Origin: Chryseobacterium indologenes
Lineage (GTDB): Bacteria > Bacteroidota > Bacteroidia > Flavobacteriales > Weeksellaceae
NCBI GenBank assembly: GCA_001013295.1
Contig: LAZY01000030.1
Span: 1-64,000, forward strand
Length of the DNA: 64,000 bases
Direction: 5' to 3'
The notes beneath the pieces are model-generated. The model did no database searches and was not told the DNA's origin. It saw only the letters and a list, made by a program, of their open reading frames with translations. Each line of letters starts with the position of its first letter. Position 1 is the first letter of the stretch. Position numbers and translations under genes: made by a program. This document shows, one piece after another, positions 35,357 to 44,475 of the stretch.

Positions 35357-36501
35357 AGAAGGAAATTTATATCACAGATTACAACTGCGTCACTCCGCTT
35401 GGCTTCAATGTAGACGCTAACTGGAATGCCCTTTTGGAAGGAAAATCAGGAGTTGCTTTACATCAGATCATAGACAATCAGGATGCTTTTTATGCCTCCA
35501 TGATCAATTCTGAAGACTTAGACAAAGTATTCAGCACAATTTTCAGTACGGCTCAGCATAGCAGTCTGAAATTCACGAGGCTGGAAAAAATGCTTATTCT
35601 CAGTATAAAACCTCTTATAGAAAGGCATAGCATTACTGAGCATACGGCTTTCATTCTATCCACAACCAAAGGAAACATCAGTTTATTAAAAAATAAGACG
35701 GAATTACCGGAAGACGTTTACCTTTCAAAATTAGCCGGTAAAATTGCAGATCTTTTCGGATTCAAAACAAAACCTATCGTGGTTTCCAATGCCTGTGTCT
35801 CCGGTGTTATGGCGATTGCCGTTGCCAAAAACATGATCCAGGCAGGAAAATATCATGATGCTTTCGTGATTGCCGGTGATGAGCTTTCTGAATTTGTTAT
35901 TTCAGGATTCAATTCATTTCAGGCTATAGGATCAGGACCCTGCAAACCGTATGATAAAAACAGGAACGGAATCAATATTGGTGAAGCGGCTGCAGCGGTT
36001 TATATCACCTCAGCTCCTGCCGAAAATGAAAAATTCAGATTCAAAATACTGGGTGATTCAGCCATCAATGACGCCAACCATATTTCAGGCCCTTCAAGAA
36101 CAGGAGACGGCTTATATGGCAGCATCCGCAATGCCATGACTGAAGCCGGAGTCTCTGCGGAACAGATCGATTTTATCTCTGCCCACGGAACCGCTACGCT
36201 CTATAATGATGAAATGGAAGCAATTGCTTTCAACAGAATGGAATTACAACATGTTCCTTTAAACAGTATGAAAGGCTATTATGGACATTGCCTGGGGGCG
36301 TCCGGACTTCTGGAAAGCATTATTTCGATGGAAAGTGCCCTTCACGGAATTGTAATTCCATCTAAAAACTTCGAGGAAATGGGTGTTTCCCAACCTTTGA
36401 ATATTATTAAAGAAAACCAACCAGCATCAATCAGATATATTCTGAAAACGGCTTCCGGTTTTGGTGGGTGTAATGCAGCAATTGTATTGGAAAAATCGTA
36501 A
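35353..36501 (+). CDS. beta-ketoacyl-ACP synthase (KAS II type)
   Basis: 382 residues with the Cys-His-His triad intact: Cys148 in VSNACVSG, His278 in SAHGTAT, His312 in YYGHCLGA. Shorter than FabF by about 30 residues, mainly in the N-terminal half. One of the condensing enzymes of the cluster; the candidate tasks are polyene elongation or making the acyl chains for the resorcinol. It overlaps the thioesterase gene by 4 bp and is followed after 10 bp by a ketosynthase-like half protein. Confidence 0.9.
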   Translation: MKKEIYITDYNCVTPLGFNVDANWNALLEGKSGVALHQIIDNQDAFYASMINSEDLDKVFSTIFSTAQHSSLKFTRLEKMLILSIKPLIERHSITEHTAFILSTTKGNISLLKNKTELPEDVYLSKLAGKIADLFGFKTKPIVVSNACVSGVMAIAVAKNMIQAGKYHDAFVIAGDELSEFVISGFNSFQAIGSGPCKPYDKNRNGINIGEAAAAVYITSAPAENEKFRFKILGDSAINDANHISGPSRTGDGLYGSIRNAMTEAGVSAEQIDFISAHGTATLYNDEMEAIAFNRMELQHVPLNSMKGYYGHCLGASGLLESIISMESALHGIVIPSKNFEEMGVSQPLNIIKENQPASIRYILKTASGFGGCNAAIVLEKS

Positions 36502-36511
36502 AACAAACGTG

Positions 36512-37051
36512 ATGAAGAAAATAAGCACCTGTACCATACAACACTCAAAGATAACCGTCAACGAAGAGGTTGTTTTTGAGAGCAAGAGCGAAACTTTTCA
36601 GGAATTTGCAAAAGAGGCCTATAAAAGTTTAGAACTCGGCTATCCGAAGTTTCACAAAATGGACAGTTTGAGTAAACTGGCATTCCTTGCTTCAGAAATG
36701 ATTTTGAAGGATGAAGATCACAGCAGAACAGCTTTGGTTTTTGCCAACAGATCATCAAGCCTGGATACTGATTTCAAATACCAGGAAAGCATCAACGATC
36801 AGGAAAACTATTTCCCGAGTCCGGCGGTCTTTGTATACACATTACCCAATATCTGTGTAGGAGAAATCAGCATCAAGCACAAAATGCAGACAGAGAATGC
36901 ATTTTTCGTTTTAGACGAATTTGATGAACAATTTTTAAACGATTATTCTGAACAGATTCTCCAGTCAGGAAAAGCTGACAAAGTATTGTGTGGCTGGGTT
37001 GAATTATATCAGGAAAATTATAAAGCTTTTGTATATTTGCTAACCTTGTAA
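36512..37051 (+). CDS. ketosynthase-like half protein (degenerate)
   Basis: 179 residues from the ATG at 36512; a longer frame upstream would overlap the ketosynthase gene. [38 protein letters not shown] and [21 protein letters not shown] follow the N-terminal half of a ketosynthase ([13 protein letters not shown] at the Cys-elbow position), but the HGTAT and GH motifs and the whole C-terminal half are absent. Probably not a condensing enzyme; perhaps a structural or specificity partner of a full ketosynthase. Several aryl-polyene clusters have such short ketosynthase-like genes. Confidence 0.72.
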   Translation: MKKISTCTIQHSKITVNEEVVFESKSETFQEFAKEAYKSLELGYPKFHKMDSLSKLAFLASEMILKDEDHSRTALVFANRSSSLDTDFKYQESINDQENYFPSPAVFVYTLPNICVGEISIKHKMQTENAFFVLDEFDEQFLNDYSEQILQSGKADKVLCGWVELYQENYKAFVYLLTL

Positions 37052-37053
37052 AA

Positions 37054-37127
37054 ATGTAACAATATAACAATGTAGAAATGCAACAATTTTAACCATTGGT
37101 AAAGTGGTACATGGATACATCGTTAAA
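37054..37127. repeat. octamer-array element, copy A
   Basis: Four consecutive 8-bp units of the ATGTAACA class (37054-37085), a 10-bp spacer, then four units of the reverse-complement class (TTGGTAAA type, 37096-37127), in exact 8-bp phase. It fills the gap between the half-ketosynthase and ACP genes. Confidence 0.8.
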
Positions 37128-37138
37128 TGAATTAAATT

Positions 37139-37396
37139 ATGGAAAACTTAAAAACAGAATTGAAACACAAAATTATTGAAGTACTCAACCTTGAAGACGT
37201 TTCTGTAGAGGAAATCAAAGATACCGATCCATTATTCGGAGGCGGGTTAGGGCTTGATTCTATTGATGCTCTTGAGCTTATCGTTCTTCTTGATAAAGAC
37301 TATGGAATAAAATTAGCCGATCCTAAGAAAGGAAAAGAAATTTTCCAGTCTATCGACACGATGGCTAAATTCATCGAGGACAACAGAACAAAATAA
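37139..37396 (+). CDS. acyl carrier protein
   Basis: 85 residues, acidic. GLGLDSIDALEL carries the phosphopantetheine attachment Ser41. It would carry the growing chain between the cluster's ketosynthases, FabG and dehydratases. Flanked on both sides by octamer-array elements A and B. A second ACP gene lies at 50500-50754; having two ACPs is usual for aryl-polyene systems. Confidence 0.93.
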   Translation: MENLKTELKHKIIEVLNLEDVSVEEIKDTDPLFGGGLGLDSIDALELIVLLDKDYGIKLADPKKGKEIFQSIDTMAKFIEDNRTK

Positions 37397-37402
37397 AAAT
37401 TA

Positions 37403-37470
37403 ATATAACAATCTAACAGTTTACCAATGTAGCAATTATTGGTAAATTGTTAGATTGCTACATTGTTACA
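37403..37470. repeat. octamer-array element, copy B
   Basis: Four 8-bp units (ATATAACA, ATCTAACA, GTTTACCA, ATGTAGCA; 37403-37434), a 4-bp spacer, then four reversed units (TTGGTAAA, TTGTTAGA, TTGCTACA, TTGTTACA; 37439-37470). ATCTAACA and the TTTACCA core recur in inverted form, so a hairpin is possible. It lies between the ACP and ketosynthase genes. Confidence 0.85.
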
Positions 37471-37482
37471 TTATTCAATACA

Positions 37483-38682
37483 ATGAGCCAGAAAATTGCC
37501 ATAACAGGAATGGGCATCATTTCCTCCATCGGAAACAATGTGGAGGAAAATTTTATTTCATTACAATCCGGAAAACACGGAATTTCAGATATACAGATGT
37601 TTGAGACCCGTCATACCGGATCCATCAAAACTGGAGAAATAAAATTATCCAATGAGGAACTTGTACAGAAGCTTCAGCTTAGCGAAGATAATAATGTCAC
37701 AAGAACTTCCTTATTAGGAATGGTAGCTGCAAAAGAAGCTGTAGAAAGTGCCGGAATATCAGACATCAACGCCTACAGAACCGGTCTGATTTCTTCTACC
37801 AGTGTCGCAGGAATGGATATTACTGAAAAATACTTCTATTCTTACGAAGACTTTCCAGAAAAGCAAAAATACATTGACGCTCATGATGCCGGAAATTCCT
37901 CACTGGCGATTGCCGGTCAGCTGGGATTAAAAGGCATGGTTTCTACTATCAGTACGGCTTGCTCTTCTGCTGCCAATGCGATTATGATGGGTGCTAAACT
38001 GATCAAAAACGGAGTTTTGGACCGTGTCATTGTTGGCGGAACAGACTCTCTTTCAAAGTTTACCCTGAACGGATTCAATACGCTGATGATCCTCACTGAT
38101 TCTTATAATACTCCTTTTGATCATAACCGTAAGGGATTGAATCTGGGTGAAGCAGCCGCATTTCTGGTTCTTGAATCTGAGGAAATCGTTAAAAAAGAAA
38201 ACAAACCCGTTTTAGCCTATCTTTCCGGATATGGAAATGCCAATGATGCCCACCATCAGACAGCTTCTTCAGAAAACGGACAGGGAGCATTTTTAGCGAT
38301 GCAGCAAGCTTTGAAGATCTCAGGATTAGCAAAAGAGGATATTGATTATATCAACGTTCATGGGACGGCGACTCCTAATAATGATTTATCAGAAGGGATT
38401 GCCATGATCAGGATATTCGGGGAAAACAATGTGCCTGAGTTCAGTTCTACAAAAGCATTCACAGGACATACTCTGGCAGCAGCAGCAGGAATTGAAGCTG
38501 TATTTTCAATTTTAGCCATGCAGCATGGTCTTATCTTCCCGAACCTGAATTTTAAAACGAAAATGGAAGAGTTTGACTTAACTCCGGTTACTGAACTGAA
38601 AGAAAAGAATATCAACCACGTTCTTTCCAATTCATTTGGCTTCGGAGGAAACTGTTCAACCTTAATTTTCTCAAAATCATGA
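37483..38682 (+). CDS. beta-ketoacyl-ACP synthase (KAS II type), active
   Basis: 399 residues from ATG 37483; the in-frame upstream region belongs to repeat element B. Complete triad: Cys160 in STACSSA, His293 in NVHGTAT, His329 in FTGHTLAAAAG. Full KAS II length. It is paired with the Cys-less protein encoded next (overlap ATGA), the arrangement of ketosynthase plus chain-length factor known from aryl-polyene and type II polyketide systems, so it is the likely polyene-elongating ketosynthase. Confidence 0.92.
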   Translation: MSQKIAITGMGIISSIGNNVEENFISLQSGKHGISDIQMFETRHTGSIKTGEIKLSNEELVQKLQLSEDNNVTRTSLLGMVAAKEAVESAGISDINAYRTGLISSTSVAGMDITEKYFYSYEDFPEKQKYIDAHDAGNSSLAIAGQLGLKGMVSTISTACSSAANAIMMGAKLIKNGVLDRVIVGGTDSLSKFTLNGFNTLMILTDSYNTPFDHNRKGLNLGEAAAFLVLESEEIVKKENKPVLAYLSGYGNANDAHHQTASSENGQGAFLAMQQALKISGLAKEDIDYINVHGTATPNNDLSEGIAMIRIFGENNVPEFSSTKAFTGHTLAAAAGIEAVFSILAMQHGLIFPNLNFKTKMEEFDLTPVTELKEKNINHVLSNSFGFGGNCSTLIFSKS

Positions 38683-39740
38683 GTGCAGTATACATCAACA
38701 GTGCATCCTGTATTTCTGCACAGGACACTTTAAATGAAAATATTTTTCAGAATCTTAATGCTGAAAATTCAAAACAGATTATCAAAGCAATAGAGCCTAA
38801 TTATAAGGAATTCATTCCTCCTGCTATGATCAGAAGGATGTCAAAGACCGTAAAGATGAGCTCCGTTGCCTCTCACTATGCTTTAAAGGAAGCAGGTATC
38901 GAACAGCCGGATGCCATTATTGTAGGAACCGGAATGGGATGTTCTCAGGATTCTGAAAAGTTCCTTAAAAATGTAATTGATAATCAAGAAGAGTTTCTGA
39001 CTCCTACCTTCTTTATTCAGTCTACCCACAATACAGTGGCAGGACAGATTGCATTAGGACTGCAATGCCATGCTTATAATTTCACTTATGTAAATACTTC
39101 TTCATCTCTTGAGTTTTCATTCCTGGATGCAAAACTTCAGATCAATGACGGAGAAGCAGAAAATGTTCTGGTAGGTTCTACTGATGAACAGACGGCCAGA
39201 ACAATGGAACTTTACTGTCTGAATCATACCATCAAAAAAGAAACAGATCTTCCTGCTGATTATCTGCATTCTACAACAAATGGAGTCATTTGGGGTGAAG
39301 GCGCCAGTTTTTTTGTGGTAGGAAAAGAGAAAACAGAAAATTCTTACGCAAAACTTACAGATATTAAGATCAGCAACAGCCTGGACCTGGATGAAACGTC
39401 AGATTTTATCAAAGATTTTCTGGCTAAAAACAGTCTTTCAGTACAGGATATTGATGCTGTGATTTTAGGATTCAGCGGAGATGCTGATTCTGATGTTTAT
39501 TATACAAAAGCAATGGATCTGTTTCCGGGTTCTGCTTTACTGTATTATAAGCACCTGAGTGGTGAATTCAATACAGCCAGTGGTTTTTCTACCTTTATTG
39601 CCTGTCATATTCTTAAAGAACAGCAGATTCCAAACGTGATGATGATCAATGCGGTGAAAAAAGAAGGAGTGAAAAATGTACTGCTTTATAATCATCTGGC
39701 TGGTAGCGATCATAGTCTGGTATTATTGGAAAGAGCTTAA
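38679..39740 (+). CDS. chain-length-factor-like ketosynthase without catalytic Cys
   Basis: 353 residues, ketosynthase fold (IIVGTGMGCSQDSEKFL, FIQSTHNTVAGQIAL). At the Cys elbow it has YVNTSSSLEFS, with Ser in place of Cys, and the HGTAT region is GFSGDADSD, so it cannot condense. It overlaps the active ketosynthase gene by 4 bp. In aryl-polyene synthesis the homologous subunit forms a heterodimer with the ketosynthase and sets product length; the same role is expected here. Confidence 0.87.
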   Translation: MSAVYINSASCISAQDTLNENIFQNLNAENSKQIIKAIEPNYKEFIPPAMIRRMSKTVKMSSVASHYALKEAGIEQPDAIIVGTGMGCSQDSEKFLKNVIDNQEEFLTPTFFIQSTHNTVAGQIALGLQCHAYNFTYVNTSSSLEFSFLDAKLQINDGEAENVLVGSTDEQTARTMELYCLNHTIKKETDLPADYLHSTTNGVIWGEGASFFVVGKEKTENSYAKLTDIKISNSLDLDETSDFIKDFLAKNSLSVQDIDAVILGFSGDADSDVYYTKAMDLFPGSALLYYKHLSGEFNTASGFSTFIACHILKEQQIPNVMMINAVKKEGVKNVLLYNHLAGSDHSLVLLERA

Positions 39741-39776
39741 TGAGCTGAAAGACAAAAGACCTCAAATAATAAAGCG

Positions 39777-40529
39777 ATGAAACACTATCCATTCATCTTA
39801 TTCTATCTTTTCTGTAACGTTTTTATTTATGCGTTTCATGGAAGCTTTTGGGTATATGTGGCTTGTTTTATGGCTTTCTCGGCAGTGATTGTCTGGGGTT
39901 CTTTTGCGATTGAACTGGGATACTTCGTCAACAGCATTACCCATAAACGGACTAAAATTAAAGAGGTTGCCCTGACCTTCGATGACGGACCTACAGAATT
40001 TACGCCTAAGTTTTTGGATCTGCTTCAGAAACATCAGGTAAAAGCCACGTTTTTCTGTATCGGGAAACAGATTGAAAAATATCCGGAAACGTTTCAGAGA
40101 ATTATTGCTGAAGGCCACACCATTGGAAATCATACGCTGTCCCATTCCAATTCAACAGGTTTTTTATCAGCATCAAAAATGATGGCAGAGATTGAAAACT
40201 GCGACAAGGTCATGAAGACTATGGGAAATATAGAAACAGATCTGTACAGACCTCCTTTCGGGGTGACCAATCCCAATATTGCAAAGGCGATCAGACGGAC
40301 GAATAAAATAAGTATCGGCTGGAATGTCCGTTCTTTAGACACCATCACCGATAATGAAAAGAAAATTTACCAAAGAATCACCAAAAATCTGAAAAAAGGA
40401 AGCATTATCCTCCTCCACGACACTTCGGAAAAAACGTATCGTGTACTGGTAGATTTATTAGTATTTTTGGAGGATAAAAAGTATTCTACTTTTACAGTGG
40501 ATTCAATTACAAATTCAAAGAAAAAATGA
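39777..40529 (+). CDS. polysaccharide deacetylase family protein (NodB domain)
   Basis: 250 residues. Two N-terminal hydrophobic segments (about 5-48), then a NodB domain with TFDDGP (67-72), the metal-binding HTLSH (His119, His123), RPPFG and LLHDT. All catalytic motifs are present, so it is probably a metal-dependent deacetylase facing the periplasm. The substrate is unknown; in this operon it may act on a sugar-containing lipid anchor rather than on chitin or peptidoglycan (inference). It overlaps the LolA-like gene by 4 bp. Confidence 0.9.
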   Translation: MKHYPFILFYLFCNVFIYAFHGSFWVYVACFMAFSAVIVWGSFAIELGYFVNSITHKRTKIKEVALTFDDGPTEFTPKFLDLLQKHQVKATFFCIGKQIEKYPETFQRIIAEGHTIGNHTLSHSNSTGFLSASKMMAEIENCDKVMKTMGNIETDLYRPPFGVTNPNIAKAIRRTNKISIGWNVRSLDTITDNEKKIYQRITKNLKKGSIILLHDTSEKTYRVLVDLLVFLEDKKYSTFTVDSITNSKKK

Positions 40530-41152
40530 TTAAAAATATTGCTTTCGGAGCATTTTTACTGGTTTCCGGTTTCTTTTTTGGCCAAAACACAGCCATGTCA
40601 GGAACGGAAGCTAAAGTATTTGTATCTAAGGTTTCAGCAGATACCAAAGAGATCAAAACTCTTCAGAGTGATTTTACCCAGACCAAGAAGATGGACTTTC
40701 TGGATAAAAGCATTGTTACTTACGGAAAAATGTCATTACAGACGCCCAATATGCTGAGCTGGAAATATACCAAACCTTACCAGTACAGTATCGTTTTCAA
40801 AAGCAACAAAATCTACATCAATGATCAGGGGAAAAAATCTTCTGTAGATGCCAAGAGTAAAACCTTTGAGAAGATCAATAAACTCATTGTAGGAAGCTCC
40901 AACGGAACGATGTTCAATGACCCTGAATTTACCGTAACGTATTTCAAAAACGGAAATTATAATGTGGCGAAATTCATTCCGAAGACCTCACAACTGCTGA
41001 AGTACATCAAACAGATAGAACTCTATTTCCCAAAGAATCAGTCGACTGTTTCTCAGGTGAATATGACAGAAGCTTCCGGAGATACTACTAATATTGTTTT
41101 CAAAAATACAAAGATCAATGCTTCAATTCCTGCGTCAGAATTTACTTTGTAG
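40526..41152 (+). CDS. LolA-like outer-membrane lipoprotein carrier
   Basis: 208 residues with signal peptide (MIKNIAFGAFLLVSGFFFGQ). The mature protein has the LolA pattern: IKTLQSDFTQTKKMDFLDKSIVTYGKMSLQTPNMLSWKYTKPYQYSIVFK. Periplasmic hydrophobic-cargo carrier. A LolA-like protein within a pigment operon, next to a lipoprotein gene and an MMPL exporter gene upstream, suggests a dedicated route for carrying the product to the outer membrane. The next gene starts inside its 3' end (35-bp overlap). Confidence 0.88.
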   Translation: MIKNIAFGAFLLVSGFFFGQNTAMSGTEAKVFVSKVSADTKEIKTLQSDFTQTKKMDFLDKSIVTYGKMSLQTPNMLSWKYTKPYQYSIVFKSNKIYINDQGKKSSVDAKSKTFEKINKLIVGSSNGTMFNDPEFTVTYFKNGNYNVAKFIPKTSQLLKYIKQIELYFPKNQSTVSQVNMTEASGDTTNIVFKNTKINASIPASEFTL

Positions 41153-41753
41153 CCTGATCCTGGTTCTGGCAGTTTCATGCAAGAGCTACCAGCTTACGGA
41201 TGCAAAACCTGTTTCTACGACGGAGAAAACAGTTGAGAATCTCTATTTTTCTTCTCCTGACGATTATGTTTACAAATGCCAGATGGATATTTATAAAAAC
41301 CATGTGAGCGGTATTCTGATCATCAAAAAAATCAGCGAAACCACCCACCGTGTTGCTTTAACTTCCGATTTTGGGAATAAACTGATCGATTTCGAAGTTT
41401 CAGATCATGATTTCAAGCTGAATTATGTTCTTCCTGATCTGGATAAAAAAATAGTGATCAATTTTCTGAAGAATGACTTTCAGCAGCTTCTGAAAAAGCA
41501 ATACCCTGTCAGTGAAAGTTTTGAAAATGAAAACTCCAGAATATACCTTTCCAAAATTGATAATAAAGGCTATTATTTATTTTTCAGCAAAGAAAATAAT
41601 TTGCTGAAACAGGTTATTTATACGAAAAACAAGAAGGAAAAAATCGATTTTACTTTTGATGCAAAAAAACCTATCTTCGCAGACAGCTTAAACCTCCAGC
41701 ACAGGGACTTTAAGATCAATATAAAACTATTTCAAATAACCGAAACGGAATAA
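41118..41753 (+). CDS. lipoprotein, possible LolB-like receptor
   Basis: About 211 residues from ATG 41118; an ATG at 41094 is also in frame. Lipoprotein signal ending LVLAVSC (Cys near residue 21), then a soluble domain of strand-rich character (YVYKCQMDIYKNHVSGILIIKK, RVALTSDFGNKLIDFEV). It overlaps the LolA-like gene by 35 bp. The position and general shape suggest a LolB-like acceptor in the outer membrane; I do not recognise it by motif, so this is inference from context. Confidence 0.75.
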   Translation: MLQFLRQNLLCSLILVLAVSCKSYQLTDAKPVSTTEKTVENLYFSSPDDYVYKCQMDIYKNHVSGILIIKKISETTHRVALTSDFGNKLIDFEVSDHDFKLNYVLPDLDKKIVINFLKNDFQQLLKKQYPVSESFENENSRIYLSKIDNKGYYLFFSKENNLLKQVIYTKNKKEKIDFTFDAKKPIFADSLNLQHRDFKINIKLFQITETE

Positions 41754-41761
41754 TTTCCAAC

Positions 41762-42361
41762 ATGAAAAAAAAATATTTCTTACTTTTTGCCCTTATCTCA
41801 GGGCTATCTTTTGCACAAGTTACTTTCAACCCAGGAATCAGATTAGGTGCTAATATCTCACACCTTACCAACGGTGATAACAGCTATTGGTATAATGATG
41901 AGCAGAGCTACTATCAATTTGGTCCGGAAAAAGTTAACGTTAAATCAAAAGTTGATTTTTATATCGGCTTTCAAGGCAATATACGCTTTGCTAAATTCTA
42001 TGCTCTTCAGCCCGAAATCTACTACAGCCGCCAGGGAGCAAAATTAGAAAAACAAGGCCCATCTCAGGAATCCAAGACAGTAAGTCTTTCTTACATAGGA
42101 GCTGCTGTTGTGAATAAATTTTATTTTAATAAATTCAATATCCAGGTAGGCCCTACTTTAGAAGTTCTTACGGACAGCAAAAATATACCATCACCTTCCA
42201 ATTTTGATATAGCAGGTATACTGGGTGCCGGATATGACATCAACAAAAATATCGGTGTAGAAGCCCGAATCAAAAAAGGATTTGGAAATGTCTTTTTTAC
42301 TGATCAGACCAATGTAACATTCCAGGCTGGGGTTTATTATACTTTTAATCTTAAAAAATAA
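41762..42361 (+). CDS. outer-membrane beta-barrel protein (PorT-like)
   Basis: 199 residues, signal peptide MKKKYFLLFALISGLSFAQ. The mature protein opens GIRLGANISHL and has the alternating aromatic strands of an eight-stranded Bacteroidota barrel, ending FQAGVYYTFNLKK. This fits OMP_b-brl/PorT-like proteins. Nine bp after the lipoprotein gene. It may be part of the outer-membrane side of pigment delivery. Confidence 0.82.
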   Translation: MKKKYFLLFALISGLSFAQVTFNPGIRLGANISHLTNGDNSYWYNDEQSYYQFGPEKVNVKSKVDFYIGFQGNIRFAKFYALQPEIYYSRQGAKLEKQGPSQESKTVSLSYIGAAVVNKFYFNKFNIQVGPTLEVLTDSKNIPSPSNFDIAGILGAGYDINKNIGVEARIKKGFGNVFFTDQTNVTFQAGVYYTFNLKK

Positions 42362-42365
42362 GATC

Positions 42366-42746
42366 ATGCAGACCATTCTTACAGATTTTTATACATTAAC
42401 ATCCTACGAAAAGACAGAAGACGGAAAGTTTACTGCTCACATTCACCTGAATAAAGATCACGACATCTTCAAAGGGCATTTCCCAGGAAATCCTGTAACA
42501 CCAGGGGTTTGTATGATGCAGATCATTAAAGAGCTTACTGAGGAGTTTACAGGTTCAAAACTATTTTTGAAAACGGCGTCAAACGTAAAGTTTATGGCAA
42601 TTATCAATCCTTTTGAAACTCCGGATCTTTTGCTTCAGCTGGACATTAATGAAAATGGTGAGGATGTTAAAGTAAAAAATACTACTTCTTTTGGCGAGAC
42701 TATTGCATTGAAATTGTCAGTAAGCTATAAAAAATTACCATTATGA
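42366..42746 (+). CDS. FabZ-like 3-hydroxyacyl-ACP dehydratase
   Basis: 126 residues, hotdog fold with HFPGNPVTPGVCMMQIIKEL, the FabZ/FabA central helix region. The catalytic residues are less classical than in FabZ: His in KDHDIFKGHFPGNP and no clear Glu in the MMQII helix, where FabZ has LxEA. Third hotdog dehydratase-like gene of the pathway. It overlaps the next gene by 4 bp. Confidence 0.82.
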   Translation: MQTILTDFYTLTSYEKTEDGKFTAHIHLNKDHDIFKGHFPGNPVTPGVCMMQIIKELTEEFTGSKLFLKTASNVKFMAIINPFETPDLLLQLDINENGEDVKVKNTTSFGETIALKLSVSYKKLPL

Positions 42747-43219
42747 AACTTATTTTATCATTCGTAGCGGCATTTATTTTTTTCTTTCAGTCTGATATAG
42801 AAACTCTGAGAAGCAGCTATGCCAAAGCTAACGAGTCTAATGCCAATACCGAAAGCTTCATTGACACTGCTGAAAAGCAATCCGGTTCTGATGCAGTTAC
42901 TTTAGGCTATAAAGCAGCAGCCAAGATCATGGAGGCCAAAGTTTCTAAGAGCAACAGAAAAGCACTGGTAAAAACCGGCGCTACGAGTCTTGAAAGTATC
43001 ATCAAAAGCAACCCGAATAATGCAGAGCTTCGTCTGATCAGACTAAGCGTTCAGGAAAACATCCCGAAAATTGTAGGATACCGTGGCAGCCTGAAAGATG
43101 ATAAGGCATTTCTGCTGAGCAACTACAGCAAACAAAATGCTGCGCTGAAAAACTATATCAAAAGGTTTGCAATGCAATCCAAAACTATTACAGAGGCTGA
43201 AAGAGCTACTTTAAAATAA
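42743..43219 (+). CDS. secreted protein of unknown function
   Basis: 158 residues. N-terminal hydrophobic signal (MKLILSFVAAFIFFFQS); the rest is helical and basic (TLGYKAAAKIMEAKVSKSNRKALVKTG, LRLIRLSVQENIPKIVGYRG). No family recognised. Overlap with the dehydratase gene (4 bp) and close spacing to the glycosyltransferase gene (4 bp) show it belongs to the operon; a periplasmic helper role is possible. Confidence 0.7.
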   Translation: MKLILSFVAAFIFFFQSDIETLRSSYAKANESNANTESFIDTAEKQSGSDAVTLGYKAAAKIMEAKVSKSNRKALVKTGATSLESIIKSNPNNAELRLIRLSVQENIPKIVGYRGSLKDDKAFLLSNYSKQNAALKNYIKRFAMQSKTITEAERATLK

Positions 43220-43223
43220 AACC

Positions 43224-44396
43224 ATGTCCCTTCCTGAAGTACAAAATGCAATTTCTGAAAAGAAAATCTGTGTTTTAATACCTACCTATAATAATGAAAA
43301 GACTCTGAAGAGAGTCATTGACGGTGTTTTAGATTATACCGAAAGCATTATTGTGGTCAATGACGGTTCTACCGACACTACCCCGCAAATCCTTACCCAA
43401 TATCCACAGATCACAGTGATCACCTTAGCTGAGAATCAGGGAAAAGGAAACGGGCTTAAAACAGGCTTCAGAAAGGCAAAAGAATTGGGATACGATTATG
43501 CCATCACTATTGATTCCGATGGACAGCATTATCCAGACGACATTGCGGTATTTGTAGAAGCGCTTCTTCAGGAAAAGGAAGAGGTTCTTCTGATCGGAAA
43601 CAGGAATATGTCTCAGGATGGTATTCCCAAGAAAAGCAGTTTCGGAAACCGGTTTTCCAATTTCTGGTTCTGGTTCGAGACCGGTATCAGACTGGAAGAC
43701 ACCCAATCCGGATTCAGGCTTTATCCGCTGCATAAAATTCCAAAGAAATATTTCACGCCAAAGTTTGAGTTTGAGATCGAAATCATTGTAAGAACAGCCT
43801 GGAGACATATTCCGGTAAAGAATGTTCCGATAAAGGTACTTTATGATCCAGCTGAACGGGTTTCCCATTTCAGACCCTTCAAGGATTTCACAAGGATCAG
43901 TATTCTGAATACGATTCTGGTAACGATCACTCTTCTGTATATTATTCCGAGAAATTTCGTGAATAATTTCAAAAAAAAAAGCTTTAAAAGGTTCATCCAG
44001 GAAGATGTATTAGAAAGTGACGGCAGCAACCGTACAAAGGCATTTTCGATTGCATTGGGCGTTTTCATCGGGCTTTCTCCGTTTTGGGGATTTCAGACCT
44101 TACTGGTCATCAGTCTTTCGGTTCTTTTTAAACTGAATAAAGTACTGGCTTTTGTCGCCTCCAATGTGAGCTTACCGCCGTTTATTCCTTTCATTATTGC
44201 GGCTTCTTTATTTTTGGGAGCTCCATTTGTACAGGGTGATAGCAATATCCTGAGCCAGGATCTGAACTTTGAGCTGATCAAGAACAATCTTCTGCAATAT
44301 ATTATCGGAAGCTTTATTCTGAGCACCACAGTATCTGCCCTTTCCGGAATAGGTACTTTTCTGTTTCTGAATAAACTGAGTCCGGAAAATGATTAA
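43224..44396 (+). CDS. glycosyltransferase family 2 fused to DUF2062
   Basis: 390 residues. The N-terminal GT2 domain (1 to about 240) has VLIPTYNNEKTLKRVIDGVL, VVNDGSTDTT and the metal site ITIDSDGQH, and resembles dolichyl-phosphate-mannose synthase-type enzymes. One or two helices near 232-250 are followed by DUF2062 (about 270-385; ALGVFIGLSPFWGFQTLLVI). Expected to transfer a sugar to a membrane lipid at the cytoplasmic face. Last gene of the plus-strand run, followed by a strong bidirectional terminator. Glycosyltransferases recur in aryl-polyene clusters. Confidence 0.88.
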   Translation: MSLPEVQNAISEKKICVLIPTYNNEKTLKRVIDGVLDYTESIIVVNDGSTDTTPQILTQYPQITVITLAENQGKGNGLKTGFRKAKELGYDYAITIDSDGQHYPDDIAVFVEALLQEKEEVLLIGNRNMSQDGIPKKSSFGNRFSNFWFWFETGIRLEDTQSGFRLYPLHKIPKKYFTPKFEFEIEIIVRTAWRHIPVKNVPIKVLYDPAERVSHFRPFKDFTRISILNTILVTITLLYIIPRNFVNNFKKKSFKRFIQEDVLESDGSNRTKAFSIALGVFIGLSPFWGFQTLLVISLSVLFKLNKVLAFVASNVSLPPFIPFIIAASLFLGAPFVQGDSNILSQDLNFELIKNNLLQYIIGSFILSTTVSALSGIGTFLFLNKLSPEND

Positions 44397-44419
44397 ATCA
44401 GTAAAAACGAGACAAAACA

Positions 44420-44456
44420 AAATCCCCGGAATCTTGGATTCCGGGGATTTTTATTT
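44420..44456. terminator. bidirectional Rho-independent terminator
   Basis: A perfect 14-bp inverted repeat (AAATCCCCGGAATC 44420-44433 / GATTCCGGGGATTT 44437-44450) with a 3-nt loop and T-rich sequence on both sides. It separates the convergent plus and minus pigment operons. Confidence 0.93.
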
Positions 44457-44475
44457 TTAATTATCATGATCATAT

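Noticed and set aside
37054..37470. Octamer arrays as a possible CRISPR array
   Set aside because: Units are 8 bp with no unique spacers between them, halves are inverted and no cas genes are near.
43425..43868. 147-codon minus-strand frame inside the GT2-DUF2062 gene
   Set aside because: Antisense shadow of a gene with clear GT2 motifs.
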